This document shows, piece by piece, positions 7,299 through 9,412 of a stretch of DNA of 9,412 nucleotides (position 1 is the first letter of the stretch; each line of letters begins with the position of its first letter). A model generated the notes under the pieces. The model saw only the letters and a list, made by a program, of their open reading frames with translations, was not told the origin of the DNA and did no database searches. Source of the stretch: Anaerolineales bacterium UBA6663 (lineage in GTDB: Bacteria > Chloroflexota > Anaerolineae > Anaerolineales > UBA6663); assembly GCA_002455335.1 (NCBI GenBank), contig DKKP01000148.1:18179-27590 (forward strand). The letters are read 5' to 3'. The position numbers were made by a program, and so were the translations under genes.

Positions 7299-8030
7299 TC
7301 AGACCTGATCGCGTGGCTTCAGGCCGCGATGGCGTAACCCGACCTGCCAGACGCGCCAGGCCGACTCGAACTTGACGCCCAGGCTCATCTTGGATTGGCC
7401 AATGCGTCGATCCTCGAAATAGATCGGGTATTCGAGGATTCGGTATCCCAACCGCTCGGCGACATAGGCCATCTCGACCTGAAAGACATAGCCGTTGGAC
7501 CGGATTCGTTCGAGCCCGAGGTCGCGGAGGGCGTCGGCGCGCCAGACCTTGTAGCCGGCCGTGGCGTCATGGACGCGGATCCCGAGCAGGGTGCGTGCGT
7601 ATACGTTCGCCCAGGCCGACAGCCAGACCCGTCCCTGGCCCCAGCGGGGATCGAGCCGTCCACCGGGCACGTAGCGCGAGCCGACCACGACGTCGTACTT
7701 CGTCAGGGCCTCGATCATCTCGGGAAGATACTCAGGGCTGTGCGAGAAGTCAGCGTCCATCTGAACAACGGCTTCGGCGCCTGAGTCGAGCGCGTGTTGA
7801 AAGCCGGCGATGTAGGCAGTTCCGAGGCCGAGTTTTGCGCCGCGTTGCAGCAGCTTTAGCCGGCCTGGGCGTTCAGCGGCCAGCGTCTCGGCGATGGCGC
7901 CTGTGCCGTCCGGCGATCCATCGTCGACGACAAGGATGTCGAGGCCAAGCGGCAGGGCCCACAGGGCTTCCGCCATCTGGCGCAGGTTGCGCGATTCGTT
8001 GTAAGTGGGGAGGACGACTGTGACACGCAT
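7299..8030 (-). CDS. GT2 polyprenyl-phosphate mannose synthase (dolichol-P-mannose synthase-like)
   Basis: A 243-residue family 2 glycosyltransferase of the Dpm1/Ppm1 type, which transfers a hexose (usually mannose from GDP-mannose) to a polyprenyl phosphate on the cytoplasmic membrane face. Visible family motifs, in order: VVLPTYNE (5-12), VVDDGSPDGT (34-43) with the nucleotide-binding aspartates, the metal-binding MDADFSHSPE (91-100), VGSRYVPGG (116-124), DATAGYK (155-161), the acceptor-site QVEM (184-187) and RRIGQSKMS (208-216). There are no C-terminal membrane spans, so this is the short soluble or peripheral form, and the length is typical for it. The start is fixed by the catalytic-domain motif beginning at residue 5, yet no Shine-Dalgarno is visible; a strong hairpin ends only nine bases before the ATG. 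The next gene downstream, the YfhO-flippase fusion, belongs to the GT-C class that uses this kind of lipid donor. Glucose or another sugar rather than mannose cannot be excluded. Confidence 0.92.
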   Translation of the reverse strand: MRVTVVLPTYNESRNLRQMAEALWALPLGLDILVVDDGSPDGTGAIAETLAAERPGRLKLLQRGAKLGLGTAYIAGFQHALDSGAEAVVQMDADFSHSPEYLPEMIEALTKYDVVVGSRYVPGGRLDPRWGQGRVWLSAWANVYARTLLGIRVHDATAGYKVWRADALRDLGLERIRSNGYVFQVEMAYVAERLGYRILEYPIYFEDRRIGQSKMSLGVKFESAWRVWQVGLRHRGLKPRDQV

Positions 8031-8039
8031 GAATAGGAA

Positions 8040-8076
8040 CCGGGAGCAAACCCCGGTATTGTGGGGCCGCTCCCGG
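8040..8076 (-). promoter_or_regulatory. Strong hairpin between the roadblock gene and the GT2 gene; terminator or leader structure
   Basis: CCGGGAGC (8040-8047) pairs perfectly with GCTCCCGG (8069-8076), and inside it CCCC (8051-8054) pairs with GGGG (8063-8066) around the loop GGTATTGT. Read on the minus strand, the stem lies about 60 bp after the roadblock stop codon and is followed by UUCCUAUUC and then directly by the ATG of the GT2 gene. It could be an imperfect terminator of the roadblock transcript or a 5' leader structure controlling translation of the GT2 gene; the sequence alone does not decide. Confidence 0.5.
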
Positions 8077-8135
8077 AATAAATCAAGGGCTGTGCTTCCG
8101 GCCAGAGTGACTGAACGACAGCGCCCCGTGTCGGG

Positions 8136-8507
8136 CTAGACCAGCTTGGCCAGATCCTCGGTCGCCCGGCGCATATCCAGGAAGACAAGGCCGAGCTTGG
8201 CGCCCTCGCGCGCGAGCACAGTCAACACGGCCTCCTGGCCGACCGACTGCAGAATGACGTAGCCCTTTTCTCCCTTGATGTAGACCTCATTCAGGCTGCC
8301 ACGCCCGAGTTCGCTGGCGATGCGCTCGCCCAGCGAGAGCATCGCGGCCGACATCGCCGACACCCGATCCTCCTCGACATTGCGTGGGAGGGCCGTTGCG
8401 ATGGGCAGGCCGTCGACGCTGACGACCGCCGAGGCCTCGATGTCGGGGCTCGTGATCTGCATGTCCCTGAGACGGTCTTCCATCAATTCGGTGCGGGATT
8501 TGGTCAC
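8136..8507 (-). CDS. Roadblock/LC7 (MglB-like) domain protein
   Basis: A 123-residue single-domain protein of the roadblock/LC7 family, small dimeric proteins that bind or regulate Ras-like GTPases such as MglA. The domain fills the protein: a first helix (residues ~4-17), the strand-turn ASAVVSVDGLPIATALP (25-41) typical of these domains, a long central helix (VSAMSAAMLSLGERIASELG, 49-68), strands NEVYIKGEKGYVILQSVG (73-90) and AVLTVLARE (93-101), and a C-terminal helix (DMRRATEDLAKL, 111-122). The frame stays open upstream to 8711, but I choose the GTG at 8507 because AGGAGA (8520-8515) lies seven bases ahead of it, the domain begins right there, and the extension would run through a good promoter and lacks domain character. 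No GTPase gene is in the window. It is the first gene of the minus-strand group, 105 bp before the GT2 gene. Confidence 0.88.
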   Translation of the reverse strand: MTKSRTELMEDRLRDMQITSPDIEASAVVSVDGLPIATALPRNVEEDRVSAMSAAMLSLGERIASELGRGSLNEVYIKGEKGYVILQSVGQEAVLTVLAREGAKLGLVFLDMRRATEDLAKLV

Positions 8508-8514
8508 GGTCGAT

Positions 8515-8520
8515 TCTCCT
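8515..8520 (-). promoter_or_regulatory. Ribosome binding site deciding the GTG start of the roadblock gene
   Basis: On the minus strand AGGAGA precedes the GTG at 8507 by seven bases. It is the only strong Shine-Dalgarno sequence in the upstream open frame and fixes the start well inside the longer 191-codon frame. Confidence 0.75.
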
Positions 8521-8553
8521 ACGGCACTCGCCGGGTCGGCGACGGCCACCGCG

Positions 8554-8582
8554 GTTGTAGCATGCGCGTTATGTGATGTCAA
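8554..8582 (-). promoter_or_regulatory. Sigma-70-type promoter of the roadblock gene
   Basis: On the minus strand TTGACA (8582-8577) is a perfect -35 box. After a 17-base spacer comes TACAAC (8559-8554), a four-of-six -10 box preceded by TG in the extended -10 position. Transcription would start near 8547 and give a leader of about 40 bases that carries the AGGAGA ribosome site. This promoter probably also serves the GT2 gene if transcription passes the hairpin at 8040-8076. Confidence 0.6.
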
Positions 8583-8642
8583 GTGTTGCGGCGTAAAATG
8601 CGCGCAAACCTTGGTCCTAAGCCCGACCTTAGCCGGCATCGG

Positions 8643-8648
8643 TATAAT
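8643..8648 (+). promoter_or_regulatory. Consensus -10 box (TATAAT) upstream of the DedA gene
   Basis: A perfect TATAAT lies 80 bp before the DedA start codon, predicting a transcript beginning near 8655. I find no acceptable -35 box 15-19 bp upstream and no extended -10 TG, so an activator would be needed or the match is fortuitous. A weaker TAAAAT lies at 8594-8599, also without a clear -35. Confidence 0.3.
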
Positions 8649-8659
8649 GTGCAATGTTC

Positions 8660-8694
8660 GTTCCAGGGGCGGCTCGGCTCCTGGAACTTTTCTT
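8660..8694 (+). terminator. Intrinsic-terminator-like hairpin in the leader of the DedA gene
   Basis: GTTCCAGG (8660-8667) pairs perfectly with CCTGGAAC (8680-8687). Three further pairs (8668-8670 with 8677-8679, one of them G-U) leave a six-base GGCTCG loop, and the stem is followed by TTTTCTT (8688-8694). The orientation is plus strand, yet no plus-strand gene ends upstream; the preceding gene is divergent. It lies between the TATAAT box at 8643-8648 and the DedA ribosome site at 8719-8723, so it is better read as a leader attenuator or as the end of a short RNA than as an ordinary gene terminator. Confidence 0.6.
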
Positions 8695-8718
8695 GCTGGC
8701 TTGACGAGCACTCAGTCT

Positions 8719-8723
8719 GGAGG
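8719..8723 (+). promoter_or_regulatory. Ribosome binding site of the DedA gene
   Basis: GGAGG, a full Shine-Dalgarno core, ends five bases before the ATG at 8729 and supports that start. Confidence 0.75.
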
Positions 8724-8728
8724 TTTGC

Positions 8729-9388
8729 ATGGAGTGGCTTGACCCGCGTTTCATCATCACGGCCCTTGGGCCGTGGGTCTACATCGGTCTGTTTCTGATC
8801 ATCTTCGCCGAATCGGGTTTGTTTTTCGGCTTCTTCCTCCCCGGCGACAGCCTGCTGTTGACAGCCGGGCTGTTTGCCTTCGAAGGCACGCTCAACATCT
8901 GGTGGCTGATCCCGCTCCTCTTTGTCGCGGCTGTGTTTGGCGACAACGTGGGCTACTGGTTCGGGCGCAAGACAGGCCCGCCGCTGTTCACCCGGGAGGA
9001 GTCGTTCCTCTTCAAGCCGCGTAACCTCAAGGCCGCCCACGACTTCTACGAGAAGCACGGCGGCAAGACGATCATCCTGGCGCGGTTCATGCCCTTCATC
9101 CGCACGTTCGCGCCGATCGTGGCCGGGGCCGTCGAGATGAACTACCGCTCCTTCATGACCTTCAACCTCGTCGGTGGCGCATTATGGGCGGGCGGCGTGA
9201 CGCTGGCCGGCTACTGGCTCGGTTCGGTGTTCCCGCCCGAACTCCTCGACCGCTACTTCGTGATCATCGTGGCTGCCGTGATCGTGATTTCGGTGGCGCC
9301 CACCGCCTGGCATCTCTGGCAGGAAAACGGCGACGCGATCCTCGCCCGGCTTGGGCTGAAGAAAAAGGCCGACGCCAACAACAAATGA
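8729..9388 (+). CDS. DedA/VTT-domain family integral membrane protein
   Basis: A 219-residue protein of the DedA family, inner-membrane proteins linked to polyprenyl-phosphate or phospholipid flipping and to membrane-potential homeostasis. Family hallmarks are intact: an acidic residue in FAESGLFFGFFLPGD (26-40), giving E28 and D40 at the same 12-residue spacing as the essential Glu/Asp pair of the E. coli homologues; GDNVGYWFGR (71-80); and RFMPFIRTFAPIVAG (119-133), where R119 and R125 keep the six-residue spacing of the essential arginines. Membrane segments or re-entrant loops fall at ~16-52, 58-74, 115-135, 142-166 and 176-196, and the C-terminal tail is lysine-rich and cytoplasmic. The ATG follows a GGAGG ribosome site. 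DedA members of the polyprenyl-phosphate-recycling type would fit beside lipid-carrier glycosylation genes, but the gene is divergent from them, so a shared pathway is only an inference. Confidence 0.93.
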   Translation: MEWLDPRFIITALGPWVYIGLFLIIFAESGLFFGFFLPGDSLLLTAGLFAFEGTLNIWWLIPLLFVAAVFGDNVGYWFGRKTGPPLFTREESFLFKPRNLKAAHDFYEKHGGKTIILARFMPFIRTFAPIVAGAVEMNYRSFMTFNLVGGALWAGGVTLAGYWLGSVFPPELLDRYFVIIVAAVIVISVAPTAWHLWQENGDAILARLGLKKKADANNK

Positions 9389-9412
9389 GCGAAGGCGAAA
9401 TGCAAAGCGCCG
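9385..9412 (+). CDS. Start of a further plus-strand gene, truncated by the window edge
   Basis: An ATG at 9385 overlaps the DedA stop codon in an ATGA arrangement, and the frame reads MSEGEMQSA to the end of the window. A second in-frame ATG at 9400 has an AAGG four bases before it and is an alternative start. The overlap suggests translational coupling to the DedA gene. Nine residues are too few to assign a family. Confidence 0.45.

Noticed and set aside
7211..8024. A ten-base match CGACTGTGAC at 7211-7220 and 8015-8024, considered as a shared operator of the fusion and GT2 genes
   Set aside because: The second copy lies within the GT2 coding sequence (codons for Val-Thr-Val), and ten-base repeats are expected by chance in a window of this size.
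8508..8711. An N-terminal extension of the roadblock protein to a 191-residue form
   Set aside because: The extension has no domain character, spans a TTGACA/TACAAC promoter and includes the DedA leader; the GTG at 8507 has a strong ribosome site.
8579..9058. A 159-codon minus-strand frame antisense to the DedA gene
   Set aside because: The composition is Glu/Gln/Arg-rich shadow sequence, and the DedA frame retains all family residues.
1..9412. CRISPR arrays, tRNA or rRNA genes, insertion sequences, phage or toxin-antitoxin genes
   Set aside because: Reading both strands I found no regularly spaced repeats, no cloverleaf-like sequence, and no transposase, integrase or toxin motifs.

Overview
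This is a GC-rich window with long, tightly packed genes, most likely a fragment of a bacterial chromosome. The gene content points to Chloroflexota (Anaerolineae or Caldilineae-like): a many-membrane-span GAF histidine kinase with a GGGPGLGL ATP-lid motif, a YfhO-type membrane glycosyltransferase, a single-domain polyprenyl-phosphate mannose synthase, a stand-alone roadblock/LC7 protein and a DedA protein. The phylum is an inference from these family flavours, not a measured placement. No tRNA, rRNA, CRISPR array, transposase, integrase or phage gene is visible.

Layout. Positions 1-243 hold the C-terminal end of a plus-strand protein with a fibronectin-III-like last domain. A plus-strand membrane-bound sensor histidine kinase follows (315-2603). 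It converges on a minus-strand unit across a 355-bp non-coding stretch (2604-2958) that contains GC-rich dyads and a clear minus-strand intrinsic terminator. Read on the minus strand, the unit is: promoter (8582-8554), roadblock/LC7 protein (8507-8136), a hairpin, GT2 polyprenyl-phosphate mannosyltransferase (8030-7299), a 146-bp gap with a dyad, then a 1397-residue protein (7152-2959). A divergent plus-strand DedA gene (8729-9388) sits on the far side, and its stop codon overlaps the start of a further gene cut by the window edge (from 9385).

How the genes may work together. The most striking item is the 1397-residue protein. Its first ~880 residues look like a complete YfhO-family GT-C glycosyltransferase, and its last ~510 residues look like a complete Wzx/MurJ-fold polysaccharide flippase, joined in one reading frame with no internal ribosome site. 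The GT2 gene just upstream makes the kind of lipid-phosphate sugar donor that GT-C enzymes use. A plausible reading is a compact module in which a donor lipid is made in the cytoplasm, flipped, and used on the outer face, with the last two steps in one polypeptide. The substrates cannot be told from sequence.

The regulatory DNA is also worth attention. The roadblock-DedA divergent region carries a strong minus-strand promoter. On the plus strand it has a TATAAT box followed at once by an intrinsic-terminator-like hairpin before the DedA ribosome site. A second hairpin abuts the start codon of the GT2 gene and occupies the place where its ribosome site should be.
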